From Caenimonas soli (GTDB taxonomy: Bacteria > Pseudomonadota > Gammaproteobacteria > Burkholderiales > Burkholderiaceae_C): DNA of 64,000 nucleotides. Shown here in pieces: positions 16,171 through 25,264 of the stretch; the first letter of the stretch is position 1, and each line of letters opens with the position of its first letter. Position numbers and translations under genes: made by a program. Below the pieces are notes generated by a model. The model made no database searches. It was given only the letters and a program-made list of their open reading frames with translations, and had not been told where the DNA came from. Where the stretch lies: contig NZ_JABJVV010000018.1 in NCBI RefSeq assembly GCF_013155545.1, positions 1 through 64,000 of the forward strand, read 5' to 3'.

Positions 16171-16869
16171 CTAAAACCTTTCAACCCACGGGCGCACCTC
16201 AACTTCCCACGTCCAGGCGCTGCGGTGCTGGCGAAGAACGTGCAGGTACGTTTCTGCAACAGCGTCCGAGTCGAGCGTGCTGTCAGGCTTGTCAGCCGGC
16301 TCAGGCGTAGAAGTGCGCAGGCTTCCATCAATGACGAAATGGGCGACGTGAATACCTTGAGGCCCGAGCTCTCGTGCGGCGCTTTGGGCCAGCCCGCGGC
16401 GGCCGAACATTCCCATCGCGAAGGCGGCTGAATTCGCATAGCCCTTCACGCTGGCGGAAGCTCCTGTCAACAGGATTGCGCCCGTCTTGCGTGGAATCAT
16501 GCGGCGCGCAGCCTGCTGGACTACGAGGAACGCCGCGTAGGTCGATGCTGCGATGACTCCCTTGACCGCTCCAGGGTCGAGGGTGGGAATCGCTCCCTGC
16601 ACCCGCGCTGCGGCGTTGTAGAGCACCACGTCTATTGGGCCGAGCTTGGACTCCATATGGTCGAATAGAGCAGCTACAGATGCTTCATCTGTGGCATCTG
16701 CCGCGAAGACTTCTGCCCCGATTTCTGCCGCAAGGCTTGCGAGCTTGTCAGTGCTGCGCGACGCGAGGCCGACCTTGACCCCTTCACGGGCTAACGCTCG
16801 CGCAACGGAAGCACTGACACCAGGACCAGCTCCGACGATTAATGCCGTTGTGTAGGGAAGCTTGTGCAT
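16171..16869 (-). CDS. SDR family protein with altered catalytic residues
   Basis: This 232-residue Rossmann-fold protein has the SDR cofactor loop near its N-terminus (TALIVGAGPGVSASVARAL), an Asp/Arg-type NADP-binding segment (LASRSTDKL), DVVLYNAAARVQGA in place of NNAG, and ILLTGASASVKGYA. The usual YxxxK is replaced: the segment reads AAFAMGMFGRRGL, with Phe for Tyr and Met for Lys. Relatives in this group often already have Phe, but the lysine is normally kept. It may thus be catalytically impaired or use other residues. It is divergent from the LysR gene at 17062, which may regulate it. Confidence 0.82.
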   Translation of the reverse strand: MHKLPYTTALIVGAGPGVSASVARALAREGVKVGLASRSTDKLASLAAEIGAEVFAADATDEASVAALFDHMESKLGPIDVVLYNAAARVQGAIPTLDPGAVKGVIAASTYAAFLVVQQAARRMIPRKTGAILLTGASASVKGYANSAAFAMGMFGRRGLAQSAARELGPQGIHVAHFVIDGSLRTSTPEPADKPDSTLDSDAVAETYLHVLRQHRSAWTWEVEVRPWVERF

Positions 16870-17061
16870 CGAGTTCGAGTCTCCGTCTGGATAGCGCTCT
16901 TAGCCGTCGCCGACCGAGCATTTGCGGTTTATACTCGCATAAGTCCTATCATGCAACTATGCGTCCGCGCAGGGCTCGGGCGACGTGCCAATGCTTCTTG
17001 GTCATCTGGAGGTGAACAATGGTGACCTCACCTCTGATATGTTGGCGAACAAGGCCGTCCA

Positions 17062-17976
17062 ATGAACCTCAAGCAGCTAGAAACCGTCGTCCAGGTCGCC
17101 AGACTCGGTTCGCTGGCCCGTGCTGCGACCGCGATGGGACTTGCTCAGTCGATTGTTAGCCGCAACGTCAGCCAGCTGGAACTGGCGTGGGGAGACCGGC
17201 TGTTTACTCGCACCGGCCGGGGAATGGCGCTGTCCACCTTCGGGGAGATGGTCCTGCCCGAAATTGAAGCGCTGCTGGAGCAAGCGGTACGACTGGATGA
17301 GGCCGTCCGTGGCAAATCCGGGGTGCCAGCTGGCGTGGTGCGGGTGGGGGTGGTTCCCTCCCTTGCGAACTCGGTTGTTCCTGCGTTGTTCGCTGACCTG
17401 CGGGCTCGAGCCCCGGGTGTGAAGCTGGCAATCACGGAAGCGATGAGCGGCCAGCTCGACGAGCTCCTGGCATCAGGACGAATTGAGCTTGCGGTCACCA
17501 ACCGCTATGAAAAAGAGGTCGAAGGGGAAGACTGCGTCGGTCAAATCACGACCTACTTGGTCCTCCACCCCGCCCATAAGTTCTCCCGGCGAAAGTCGAT
17601 TCGCCTCGCGGAGATTGCGGGCATGCCCCTGGTCGTCCCGTCCGCGCCAAGCGGTTTGAGAACTGTGCTGGACGCTGCTTCGCGAAAGCTAAAAGTCACT
17701 TTCGTTGTGCATATGGAGGCCGAATCCCTCTCGGTTATGAAGGAGGTCGCCATGTCAGGGGAGGCGATGACGATTCTGCCGCTCTGTGCCGTACAAAGAG
17801 AGGTAAGCGCAGGGAAGCTGGCGGTGGTCAAGATTACAGAGCCCGCGTTACCTCGAAAAATCATGATTGCCAGCACACGCCACCATGCGCTGTCAAAAGC
17901 GGCGCGATTCACCATGGCACGGCTGCACGCAACAGTCCCACCGCTACTACGCGCATCAGACAGCTCCCATCCATAA
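17062..17976 (+). CDS. LysR family transcriptional regulator
   Basis: This 304-residue LysR regulator has an N-terminal winged helix-turn-helix (RAATAMGLAQSIVSRNVSQLE) and an effector-binding domain from about residue 92 (VVRVGVVPSLANSVVPALF). It lies between a divergent SDR gene and a co-directional Bug/gamma-CA/ECH/ACD gene set that begins 100 bp after its stop. It is a good candidate regulator for that operon, with the Bug substrate or its CoA ester as inducer. That link is inference from position. Confidence 0.9.
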   Translation: MNLKQLETVVQVARLGSLARAATAMGLAQSIVSRNVSQLELAWGDRLFTRTGRGMALSTFGEMVLPEIEALLEQAVRLDEAVRGKSGVPAGVVRVGVVPSLANSVVPALFADLRARAPGVKLAITEAMSGQLDELLASGRIELAVTNRYEKEVEGEDCVGQITTYLVLHPAHKFSRRKSIRLAEIAGMPLVVPSAPSGLRTVLDAASRKLKVTFVVHMEAESLSVMKEVAMSGEAMTILPLCAVQREVSAGKLAVVKITEPALPRKIMIASTRHHALSKAARFTMARLHATVPPLLRASDSSHP

Positions 17977-18076
17977 ACTGGAATCCTGCCTTCCGCTAAC
18001 TAGGATTGTCTGGGCGACTCGCAAAAACGATAGTCGGCTGACACACAGTCGTCACAACGCTTTTGCGAGGAACCTC

Positions 18077-19048
18077 ATGTCACTAAATCGCCGTCGATTC
18101 TGGGTCGCCGCCGCCGCGTTGATGGCGGCCAGTACGGCCTTCGCTGCCTACCCCGAGAAGCCAATCACGATGATTGTGCCGTTCCCCGCTGGGGGTCCCA
18201 CGGATGCACTGGCGCGCCTCCTTGCGCTCAACCTTTCGCAAGAGCTGGGGCAAACGGTCATCGTCGACAACCGGGGAGGGGCAGGGGGCGTCATCGCCAC
18301 TCAGACCGCGGCGTCGAGCAAGGCCGATGGGTATACGGTCTTCTTCGCCACAACCGGGACCATGACCATAAACCCGGCGCTGTACAAGACGAGCTTAAAG
18401 CTGGACCCGTTGAAGGCGTTCGACCCGGTGGGTACGGCTGTTTTGGCGTCGAGCGTCCTGGTGGTGAGCAAAGGAGCTCCGTACTCTGGCGTGCGCGACA
18501 TCATTTCAGCGGCGAAGGCAAAGCCAGGAAAGCTGACCTTCGCGTCCAGCGGTAACGGTGGCGTCATCCATTTGATGGGCGAACTGTTCAAAGACGCCGC
18601 CGGCATAAAAATCGGGCACATCCCATACAAGGGGTCGGCACCAGCGATTACCGACCTTATTACCGAGCGGGTGACGATGATGTTCGACGTGACGCCGGGC
18701 TCCATGCCTTTCATCGCGTCAGGAAAGCTCAAGGCGCTGGCAGTCACTACGCGCCGCCGCATCCCTGCTCTGCCCGATGTGCCCACTGTTGCCGAATCTG
18801 GGCTACCTCAGTTCGAGGCCAGCAGCTGGTTTGGCCTGGTTGCGCCCAAAGGCACGCCCTCCAACGCGATGGAGCGGCTCCACGCCGGCCTGCAAAAGGT
18901 CTTGGGCAACGGGGATGTCCAAAAGCAACTGGTCGCACTTGGTGCCGAAGCCTATCCCGGGAGTCCGGCCGACTTTTCCAAGCTCCTGTGGGAAGACACC
19001 GCCAAATGGACCGCCCTCGTGAAGTCCTCAGGCGCGACCATCGACTAA
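18077..19048 (+). CDS. Bug-type tripartite tricarboxylate transporter binding protein
   Basis: This 323-residue periplasmic protein has an N-terminal signal peptide (MSLNRRRFWVAAAALMAAST, cleaved after AFA) and the Bug family signature at the mature start (YPEKPITMIVPFPAGGPTDA). Further blocks are VDNRGGAGGVIATQ, GHIPYKGSAPAITDL and FEASSWFGLVAPKGTP. Family members bind small carboxylates and deliver them to a TctAB-type transporter, or serve as sensors; no TctAB genes are in the window. It is the first gene of a four-gene run. GAGGAA before the ATG at 18077 supports this start. Confidence 0.93.
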   Translation: MSLNRRRFWVAAAALMAASTAFAAYPEKPITMIVPFPAGGPTDALARLLALNLSQELGQTVIVDNRGGAGGVIATQTAASSKADGYTVFFATTGTMTINPALYKTSLKLDPLKAFDPVGTAVLASSVLVVSKGAPYSGVRDIISAAKAKPGKLTFASSGNGGVIHLMGELFKDAAGIKIGHIPYKGSAPAITDLITERVTMMFDVTPGSMPFIASGKLKALAVTTRRRIPALPDVPTVAESGLPQFEASSWFGLVAPKGTPSNAMERLHAGLQKVLGNGDVQKQLVALGAEAYPGSPADFSKLLWEDTAKWTALVKSSGATID

Positions 19049-19059
19049 CCGGAACCCCG

Positions 19060-19578
19060 ATGCCTCTTTATCAATACAACGAGCTCACTCCCCAAGTCGC
19101 GGCGGACGCAATGGTCTTTGAAGGCGCAGTGGTCATTGGCGACGTACGCCTTGCCTCCGGTGTCGGCGTGTGGGCGGGCGCGATTCTCAGAGCAGACAAC
19201 GACACGATAAGCGTTGGAGAAGACACAAACATCCAGGAGGCTGCGGTGTTGCATGTGGACCGTGGGCACCCCATGCATATCGGCGCACGCGTCACGATTG
19301 GGCACCAGGCGATGCTGCACGGCTGCATGGTTGAAGACGGCGCCATGATTGGCATCGGCGCAACCGTTCTGAACGGGGCGCGAATCGGGCGAGATTGCCT
19401 GATTGGCGCTGGAGCCTTGGTTCCCGAGGGTCGGGAGATTCCGGCGCGGTCCGTCGTCATCGGAGTGGGCAAGGTTGTTCGCACCCTCTCGGACGAGGAA
19501 GTGGCCGGCATTCACGCGGGTGCAGCAGATTACGCCCGTAAGGCGCGCAGCATGCCCCTCAACCTCAAGCGTCTTTGA
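19060..19578 (+). CDS. Gamma-carbonic anhydrase family protein
   Basis: This 172-residue protein is a left-handed beta-helix of hexapeptide repeats. The zinc histidines of the gamma-CA family are visible in VLHVDRGHP and GHQAMLHGC. Relatives such as PaaY act on CoA-linked substrates or support catabolic clusters, for example as a thioesterase in phenylacetate degradation. The setting here, between a Bug protein and an enoyl-CoA hydratase, fits such a role. It starts 11 bp after the Bug stop codon. Carbonic anhydrase activity itself cannot be predicted from sequence. Confidence 0.9.
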   Translation: MPLYQYNELTPQVAADAMVFEGAVVIGDVRLASGVGVWAGAILRADNDTISVGEDTNIQEAAVLHVDRGHPMHIGARVTIGHQAMLHGCMVEDGAMIGIGATVLNGARIGRDCLIGAGALVPEGREIPARSVVIGVGKVVRTLSDEEVAGIHAGAADYARKARSMPLNLKRL

Positions 19579-19591
19579 GGTGGCGGCCGAA

Positions 19592-20377
19592 ATGGAAAAA
19601 GAACTTCTGCTCGAGCGGGAGGCAGACCTCGCCGTCGTCACGCTGAACCGCCCGCAGCGCATGAATGCCATCAACGCCAGCCTGCGACAACAGTTCGTTG
19701 AGTGCATGCGTGGCCTGAACGCGGACGAGACAGTCCGCGCCATCATCCTCAAGGGAGCGACGCCAAGGGCGTTTACGTCAGGTATGGACCTGGATGACGC
19801 CTACGAAGTCACCTGGGACAGGATGATTCCGCGGATGAACGACCAGCGTGAAGTCCTGGAAGTGGTGCGCGATATGGACAAGCCGGTGGTCAGCGCCATC
19901 GACGGAATTTGCCTGGGCGCTGGATTCCACATCGCGCTCTTGTCGGATTGGCGTGTCGCCACGCCCTCAAGCCTGTGGGGCCAACCCGAGGTCAGAGTGG
20001 GCATTGCGAGCATCGCCGGCCCATTTTTGATGAGTCTCTACGTTGGTCAAGGGCACAACATGGAACTGGCGCTCTCGGGGGAGCCTGTCACCGGGCAGCG
20101 CGCGTATGAAATGGGATTCGTCAGCACTTTGTGCGAGTCCCATGAGGTCTTCCACATCGCCAAAGAGCGGGCCAAGCAGTTGGCATCCATGCCGCGGCTG
20201 GCCGTTCGGCTTACCAAGAAGCGGATGCGGGACCTGACAAGCCCGGCTTTCAATGACTCGTTCATCGCTGCTACGCTCGCCCAAATTGAGTGTCTGGGCG
20301 ATGGCGAGCGTCAATCCATGATTCAAGCTTTTCTTAAAAAGCGCGAGGAAAAGCTCGCAGAGCAGGCCAAGCAATGA
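19592..20377 (+). CDS. Enoyl-CoA hydratase/isomerase family protein
   Basis: This 261-residue crotonase-fold protein has the CoA-binding N-terminal motif LNRPQRMNAINASLRQQF, the oxyanion loop segments AFTSGMDLDD and ICLGAGFHIALLSDWRVA, and GQPEVRVGI. Of the two catalytic glutamates of true hydratases, the one in the PEV motif is kept, while the earlier position is His (GAGFHIAL). It may therefore be a hydrolase, isomerase or lyase rather than a hydratase. GAGGTGG lies upstream of the ATG. Its stop overlaps the start of the next gene (ATGA), showing translational coupling. Confidence 0.9.
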   Translation: MEKELLLEREADLAVVTLNRPQRMNAINASLRQQFVECMRGLNADETVRAIILKGATPRAFTSGMDLDDAYEVTWDRMIPRMNDQREVLEVVRDMDKPVVSAIDGICLGAGFHIALLSDWRVATPSSLWGQPEVRVGIASIAGPFLMSLYVGQGHNMELALSGEPVTGQRAYEMGFVSTLCESHEVFHIAKERAKQLASMPRLAVRLTKKRMRDLTSPAFNDSFIAATLAQIECLGDGERQSMIQAFLKKREEKLAEQAKQ

Positions 20378-22458
20378 CCGAGAACATCGATGCGTTTACC
20401 AATCCCGCAAGTGTTGCGGTGATTGGTGCCTCGGACAACCCGAACAAGGTTGGCGGCCGACCACTTCACTACATGAAGAAGTTCGGATTTCGCGGCAATA
20501 TCTTCCCCATCAATCCGACTCGTGCCGAAGTGCAGGGCCTCAAGGCATACCCGAACGTCGCGGCAATCAGGGTGGTCCCTGATGCTGTTGTGATTGCAGT
20601 CGGTGGCGAGCAAACCCTGGCGCACGTTCGCGAGTGTGCAGCGCTCGGCGTCAAAGCTGGAGTCATCATGTCGTCTGGCTTCGGCGAGCTGGGCGATGAG
20701 GGGCGCCTGCGCGAGCGCGAGCTAGTCGAGGTCGCGCGCGCAGGAGGCATGCGGCTGATGGGACCAAACTGCCAAGGGCCGGCGAACTTTGCCAACGGCG
20801 CTGTTCTGAACTTCAGCACGATGTTCGTGGAGACGCAGGCCCTGGATGGTCCCATCGCCATCGTCAGTCAAAGCGGAATTGCGAGCGTGATTCCATACCA
20901 CCTGCTGCGCCGCGAGGGATTCGGAGTGCGGTACGTGGTTGCGACCGGCAACGACGCCGACGTCGGGGCGTGTGCCATGACGCTTTCGGTCGCGCGGGAC
21001 CCCGCGATTAAGCTGATTCTTGTCTACCTCGAATCCCTGTCTGACCCGGACAGCTTGGCCAAGGCCGCCGCTCTGGCCCGTGCACGTGGCGCGTACATGG
21101 TTGTGCTCAAGAGCGGGGAAAGCGCCAAAGGCGCAGCCGCTGCGTCATCGCACACTGGCGCGCTTGTCGGAAATGATGCAGCAATTGATGGCTTCTTGGC
21201 ACGCCATGGCATCTGGCGCGCGCGTGACATGAATGAGTTGATTCGTGCCACAGCGCTGTACTTGGGAGACCGCCCTGTGGGAGGAGGTCGGCTTGTGGCC
21301 ATGAGTCCCAGCGGCGCTGTCGCGGTGATGACTGCCGACTTGGCCGAACGCGAAGGCTTGGAACTGGCCAGCCTGGCGCCGGCCACCAAATCCGAGCTGT
21401 CGAAAATCCTGCCTGAGTTTGGCACTCCCAACAATCCGCTTGACACGACTGCGGCTATTCTGAGCGACGGCTCGATGTGGGCCCGCGCGATGCATGCCTT
21501 GGCTAGTGACCCTCAAGCCGACAGCCTGATGGTGAGCATGTCGGTGGCCGGTCCGGGCTACGACGTGCATAGCGTGGCCAAAGAGGCCGCCGCTCTGGCA
21601 AACAGCTCCGACAAGCCTGTCTTGCTCAGCGCCCCACAAGAGCGCGTTCGAGATGTGTTCTCTGCGCACGGTATCCCGGCGTTCGTTACCGAAGCGGATG
21701 CTGTGTCGGCATTAGCCCAATACACAGCGCACCAGAGCATGCGCGATGTTTCGCCTGCAACAGGCAAGCGTCAGCGGCTCTCGTATCCTGGCGCTGGGCT
21801 GCTGGACGAGCATGAAAGCTTGGCGCTGCTTTCAAACGCGGGGGTGCCAGTTGTTCGACAGCGAATCTGCACCACACCTGAAGAGGCCCAGGCAGCTTTC
21901 AACGAACTGAACGTCCAAAGAGTTGTGGTTAAGGGGTGCGCGGCGAGCGTTCCGCATAAGAGCGAGCATGGGCTGGTTCGCCTCGGTCTTACGTCATCCG
22001 CCGAAGTCGCCACAGCTGCCGCTCAGTGCATCGACAAGCTCGTGTCACTTGGGGTGGTCAACCCTCAGGTCATCGTCGCCGAGATGGTGCGAGGCGTACA
22101 CGAACTGGCCCTAGGCGTCACTGTGGACCCGCGGGTTGGGGCGGTCGTTATGGTTGGTGATGGCGGAACGCTGATTGAGCTGCGCAAGGACGCTGTCTCG
22201 CTGTTGGCTCCCTTCACCGTGGAGCAAGCTAAGCAAGCTTGTGCAAAGCTGCGCATCGCGCCGTTGTTTTATGGCTATCGAGATTCGCCGGCGCTTGACC
22301 TGGACGCGTTCGCCGAGGCAGCTGTTGCCCTTGGCAACTTCGCGGCGAATGCCGTCAACTTGCGTTCCGTCGATGTCAATCCAGTGATTGCCATGCCAAA
22401 AGGGCAGGGCGTCTTCGCCGTCGACGCAGTTGTCGAGCTGCAAGAGGTGACGGAGTAG
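20374..22458 (+). CDS. Acetate--CoA ligase (ADP-forming)-type acyl-CoA synthetase
   Basis: This 694-residue protein fuses the alpha and beta parts of ADP-forming acyl-CoA synthetases, as in pimeloyl- and feruloyl-CoA synthetase-like proteins. It begins with a CoA-binding Rossmann domain (PASVAVIGASDNPNKVGGRP). The succinyl-CoA-ligase-like domains follow, with the phosphohistidine loop SSHTGALVGND near residue 265. The C-terminal ATP-grasp part is at about 470-694 (VVVKGCAASVPHKSEHGLV, VNPQVIVAEMVRGVHELALG). It probably activates the carboxylate bound by the Bug protein to its CoA ester for the ECH-family enzyme. It is the last gene of the operon. Confidence 0.9.
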   Translation: MTENIDAFTNPASVAVIGASDNPNKVGGRPLHYMKKFGFRGNIFPINPTRAEVQGLKAYPNVAAIRVVPDAVVIAVGGEQTLAHVRECAALGVKAGVIMSSGFGELGDEGRLRERELVEVARAGGMRLMGPNCQGPANFANGAVLNFSTMFVETQALDGPIAIVSQSGIASVIPYHLLRREGFGVRYVVATGNDADVGACAMTLSVARDPAIKLILVYLESLSDPDSLAKAAALARARGAYMVVLKSGESAKGAAAASSHTGALVGNDAAIDGFLARHGIWRARDMNELIRATALYLGDRPVGGGRLVAMSPSGAVAVMTADLAEREGLELASLAPATKSELSKILPEFGTPNNPLDTTAAILSDGSMWARAMHALASDPQADSLMVSMSVAGPGYDVHSVAKEAAALANSSDKPVLLSAPQERVRDVFSAHGIPAFVTEADAVSALAQYTAHQSMRDVSPATGKRQRLSYPGAGLLDEHESLALLSNAGVPVVRQRICTTPEEAQAAFNELNVQRVVVKGCAASVPHKSEHGLVRLGLTSSAEVATAAAQCIDKLVSLGVVNPQVIVAEMVRGVHELALGVTVDPRVGAVVMVGDGGTLIELRKDAVSLLAPFTVEQAKQACAKLRIAPLFYGYRDSPALDLDAFAEAAVALGNFAANAVNLRSVDVNPVIAMPKGQGVFAVDAVVELQEVTE

Positions 22459-22660
22459 GGAAGGCTTGGAGCAATAATCCCTCGCCACAGAACCAGTTGC
22501 CACGACGTGTCGCGCGCTCCCTTGATGAAGAGCTGGACTTTGTTCGCGGTATGCGGGAGCAGGCTGGCGCGTTGCATCACCGCTCCTGGAGGCAGGGCGC
22601 TGAGGTAAGCGTCAACGTTTATCGGGCGACGAGCAGCAAATGCCGACAAGCTGATTCGGC

Positions 22661-23248
22661 AAGCCCATGGGTACCGTCATCTCTGCGGCGCTGATGACGG
22701 CGATTAACTCCGACCTGCCCGGGCAAGTGATCGCCACAGTGTCGGAGTCGGTCTACGACACTGCCACAGGCCGGTACTTGCTGATCCCGCAGGGCTCACG
22801 CCTGATCGGCCGCTACGACGGCCAGGTCGCCTTCGGCCAGCGGCGCGTGCTGCTGGTGTGGACACGACTGATTCTGCCGGACACGTCGTCCATTGCACTC
22901 GACCGTCTGCCCGGTATCGATCCCGCCGGCTACGCCGGGCTGGAGGATGGCGTCGATTGGCATTGGGATCGCATTCTTGCCGGTGCCGCACTGTCCACGC
23001 TGCTAGGCATTGGGGCCGAACTGGCGGCGCCGGAGAGCCGCACGGAGGGCAGCCGCGTTGTCACCGCTGGACGGGAAAGCGCACAGGACACTGTGAACCA
23101 GGTAGGCCAAGAGATCACCAAGCGCAACGTGAGCATTCAGCCAACGCTGACGATTCGGCCGGGCTTCCCGATGCGGGTGATGGTCAGCAAGGATTTGGTG
23201 CTGCGGCCTTATCAGCCACTATTCTTCCTGAGAGGATCCTCGCAATGA
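22661..23248 (+). pseudogene. trbI: TrbI/VirB10-like conjugation protein, C-terminal fragment
   Basis: The segment encodes the C-terminal domain of a TrbI/VirB10 protein, the outer-membrane-spanning scaffold of a type IV secretion system. It begins abruptly near residue GTVISAALMTAINSDLPGQV and continues through YDTATGRYLLIPQGSRLIG to PTLTIRPGFPMRVMVSKDL. An in-frame stop lies at 22652-22654, so the N-terminal half (cytoplasmic, membrane and proline-rich parts) is missing. The order trbI then DUF2274 is that of Tn4371-family integrative elements. The fragment is a remnant of such an element. Confidence 0.88.
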
Positions 23249-23481
23249 GCCTGTCTAGGAAAAAGCTCGGGCTCGGTCCATTGCCCCGAACCGACGTGGT
23301 GAAGCTCACGATCACATTGTCGGTTGAGGCGAAATCCAGGCTCGATCGCTATGCCACTCTTCACAGTCAAGTCCACGGTGAGGCGGTGGATGCGGTGGTG
23401 TTGATCCCGCATATGCTCGATGCCTTCATGAAGCGGGATCGTGGCTTCAAGGCACTGGGTTCGAAACATTCCGTCGACTGA
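23245..23481 (+). CDS. DUF2274 family protein of conjugative elements
   Basis: This 78-residue protein follows trbI with an ATGA overlap, as in Tn4371-like ICEs. It contains the family pattern LGPLPRTDVVKLTITLSVEA then LDRYATLHSQ and ends with FMKRDRGFKAL. The function is unknown; the sequence resembles small ribbon-helix-helix-like proteins, but no DNA binding has been shown here. It looks intact, although its neighbours are fragments. Confidence 0.85.
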   Translation: MSLSRKKLGLGPLPRTDVVKLTITLSVEAKSRLDRYATLHSQVHGEAVDAVVLIPHMLDAFMKRDRGFKALGSKHSVD

Positions 23482-23623
23482 CCTAGCTAGCGATCGCCTC
23501 GGTCAAAACTTACGTAAGGAGGCTGCTGTGTCCACAGCGCGTTGGGCGACATCGTCCGCTGTCGCGCGCAAAACTTCGACTGAGTAAGGGCGCGACTCCG
23601 TACCTGCCGTGGGAACCGATCTA

Positions 23624-24235
23624 ATGAGAACTCTTGAAGAAGTTCTAGACAAGATATCAGCGGAACTTCGCACTGCATTCAACGCAGATTTGCTCGCACT
23701 TCAGAACTCGATCTTCTTTACCTACATAGTCGTCGCGGAAATCTCTAAGGTGGGCATCAGTGCTACGGTGGGTTGGCATTTCCTTAAGATATTCCGCTCG
23801 GTCAGCCCCAGCAAGTGGAGTGCAACCAGAAATGATGTGCGTGTTCAATACGCGGCACTCATGCTGGCGTTTACGATGCGCTTCTATGAACTAGATCAGC
23901 CCTTTGAGACCAAGCTAGGATTTAGCCATGGCGTCCTAGCGGAGCTGCGGGCGGTCTTTCAGGATGCTGGAAACGCCGAACTCGAGGCCACGTCTACACC
24001 TTCTCAGTGGGTTTTTCGATGGTTAGTGGACAAGCTGGATGCCGAGGTGTTCAGCTCGATCCGTGGTGCTGATATTTCCGGCTTGGCGGCATTGAGTCCC
24101 GTTGAACAATGCCTGGCGGTAGAACTCTATCCGCGCATCAGCCAGCGAGAGGTGCCGCCGGGATTATCGTCCAGGAGTCAGTGGAAGCGTACGGTGTCTG
24201 CAAAGAGCGCATCGACGCAGTGGAGACAGCTCTGA
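23624..24235 (+). CDS. Hypothetical protein, probably chimeric at its 3' end
   Basis: A protein of about 203 residues that I do not recognise. The first 170 residues are regular and helical (MRTLEEVLDKISAELRTAF, YIVVAEISKVGISATVGWHF) with no signal peptide. The last 30 residues (SSRSQWKRTVSAKSASTQWR) look like out-of-frame translation of the next fragment, which starts near 24160. The base composition is lower in GC than the neighbours. I infer that a gene of foreign origin was joined to another ICE gene by deletion near 24150. Confidence 0.5.
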   Translation: MRTLEEVLDKISAELRTAFNADLLALQNSIFFTYIVVAEISKVGISATVGWHFLKIFRSVSPSKWSATRNDVRVQYAALMLAFTMRFYELDQPFETKLGFSHGVLAELRAVFQDAGNAELEATSTPSQWVFRWLVDKLDAEVFSSIRGADISGLAALSPVEQCLAVELYPRISQREVPPGLSSRSQWKRTVSAKSASTQWRQL

Positions 24236-24387
24236 AGGCGGCTCTGGACGGGGCCGGCGTGGGCGCCTCCACCGCCGCCGCTGCGCAACCCGCAATGGAG
24301 CGTGCTCCTGCCAGAGCTGCCGGACAGCCTTCCAAGCCGGCGGCGCCGACATCTTTCGAGGATCTGGAAGACGACATACCCTTCTGA
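24160..24387 (+). pseudogene. C-terminal fragment with SSB-like acidic tail
   Basis: This frame encodes about 75 residues without a start of its own: IIVQESVEAYGVCKERIDAV, an alanine/proline-rich linker, then SFEDLEDDIPF at the end. The final DDIPF is the acidic tip by which single-stranded DNA-binding proteins recruit partners. It could therefore be the tail of an ICE-encoded SSB or of another replication protein that uses the same tail. The N-terminal OB-fold is missing. The upstream joint cuts into the gene at 23624-24235. Confidence 0.5.
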
Positions 24388-24733
24388 CAGAGGGCTTCTT
24401 GTGGCCGGATCACATTGAGATGAACGTCAGCGCCACGGGGCTCAACCTCGGATCAAGGGGCGAATGGGGATACATGGGAAGCCTATGAACTACAACAATC
24501 TCGTCGTATCGAATGACCGTATCGATCGCCTTCACGGCCAGCCCGCCCTTGCTGGGTACAGGCTCCGAATCGGCATCGAGTTCAGCGCTACCAAACGGAT
24601 CGCCACAGCACGTGGGAGTCGAAATTGTGAACCTAAGGGCCCTGAACGTCGACGCTTGCGTCGCCAAGTACACCGCGGCACATCGCAAGCAAGTCGGTGA
24701 AGAGGCGCTGATTCGCGCGGACCAGATCGAGGA

Positions 24734-25258
24734 GTGGGCAACATGGTGCAGGCAAGGCAAGCAGCCATCGTGAGTTTGCGCCGGGCAGCCGGCGGCACAA
24801 GCCAAGTGCCTCAAACCGTCGAGGACGAAGACCAAGCCATCATGCGTGCCATCCTCATCCTGCGCGGAAGGTTCAAGGAGCGCGACGTGTTCAGCAGGCC
24901 GGACGCGGTCAAGGACTTCCTACGACTGCACGCTCAAGGGCTGACGCATGAGGTGTTCGCGGTGATCTACCTCGATTCGCAGAACCGGCTGATCGAGTAC
25001 GAACGGGTGTTCCGGGGAACCCTGACTCAGACATCGGTTTATCCGAGAGAGATCGTGAAACTGGCCCTGGTGAAGAATGCCGCGTCCGTGGTCCTTCGTC
25101 ACAACCATCCGAGTGGCATGTGCCTGCCGAGTCGGGCGGACGAAGCACTCACTCAGAGCCTCAAGGCAGCATTGGCTCTCGTTGACGTAAGGGTGCTCGA
25201 CCACGTCATCACGAGTGACGATGGGGCGTTGTCGATGGCAGAGAAGGGGCTGCTATAG
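24734..25258 (+). CDS. radC: RadC family JAB/MPN domain protein
   Basis: This 174-residue protein is a RadC-type protein as found on integrative elements. It has the JAMM metalloprotease-like motif HNHPSGMCLPSRAD near residue 120-135, with VFAVIYLDSQNRLIEYE before it. The N-terminal helix-hairpin-helix of long chromosomal RadC proteins is absent, as is usual for the mobile-element type. Biochemical function is unknown. A strong terminator lies directly after the stop. Between 24388 and 24733 there are short, apparently frameshifted reading frames that I cannot assign. Confidence 0.88.
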   Translation: MGNMVQARQAAIVSLRRAAGGTSQVPQTVEDEDQAIMRAILILRGRFKERDVFSRPDAVKDFLRLHAQGLTHEVFAVIYLDSQNRLIEYERVFRGTLTQTSVYPREIVKLALVKNAASVVLRHNHPSGMCLPSRADEALTQSLKAALALVDVRVLDHVITSDDGALSMAEKGLL

Positions 25259-25264
25259 AGCGAG

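Noticed and set aside
16944..16958. A single GTTGCATGATAGGAC-like box on the minus strand between the SDR and LysR genes
   Set aside because: No partner box at 28 bp on either side and a poor right half-site. It is not counted as an operator copy, though a weak site cannot be excluded.
24410..24835. A 141-codon minus-strand frame and several short plus-strand frames between the SSB-like tail and radC
   Set aside because: None has family features, and the plus-strand pieces overlap in different frames as in decayed DNA.
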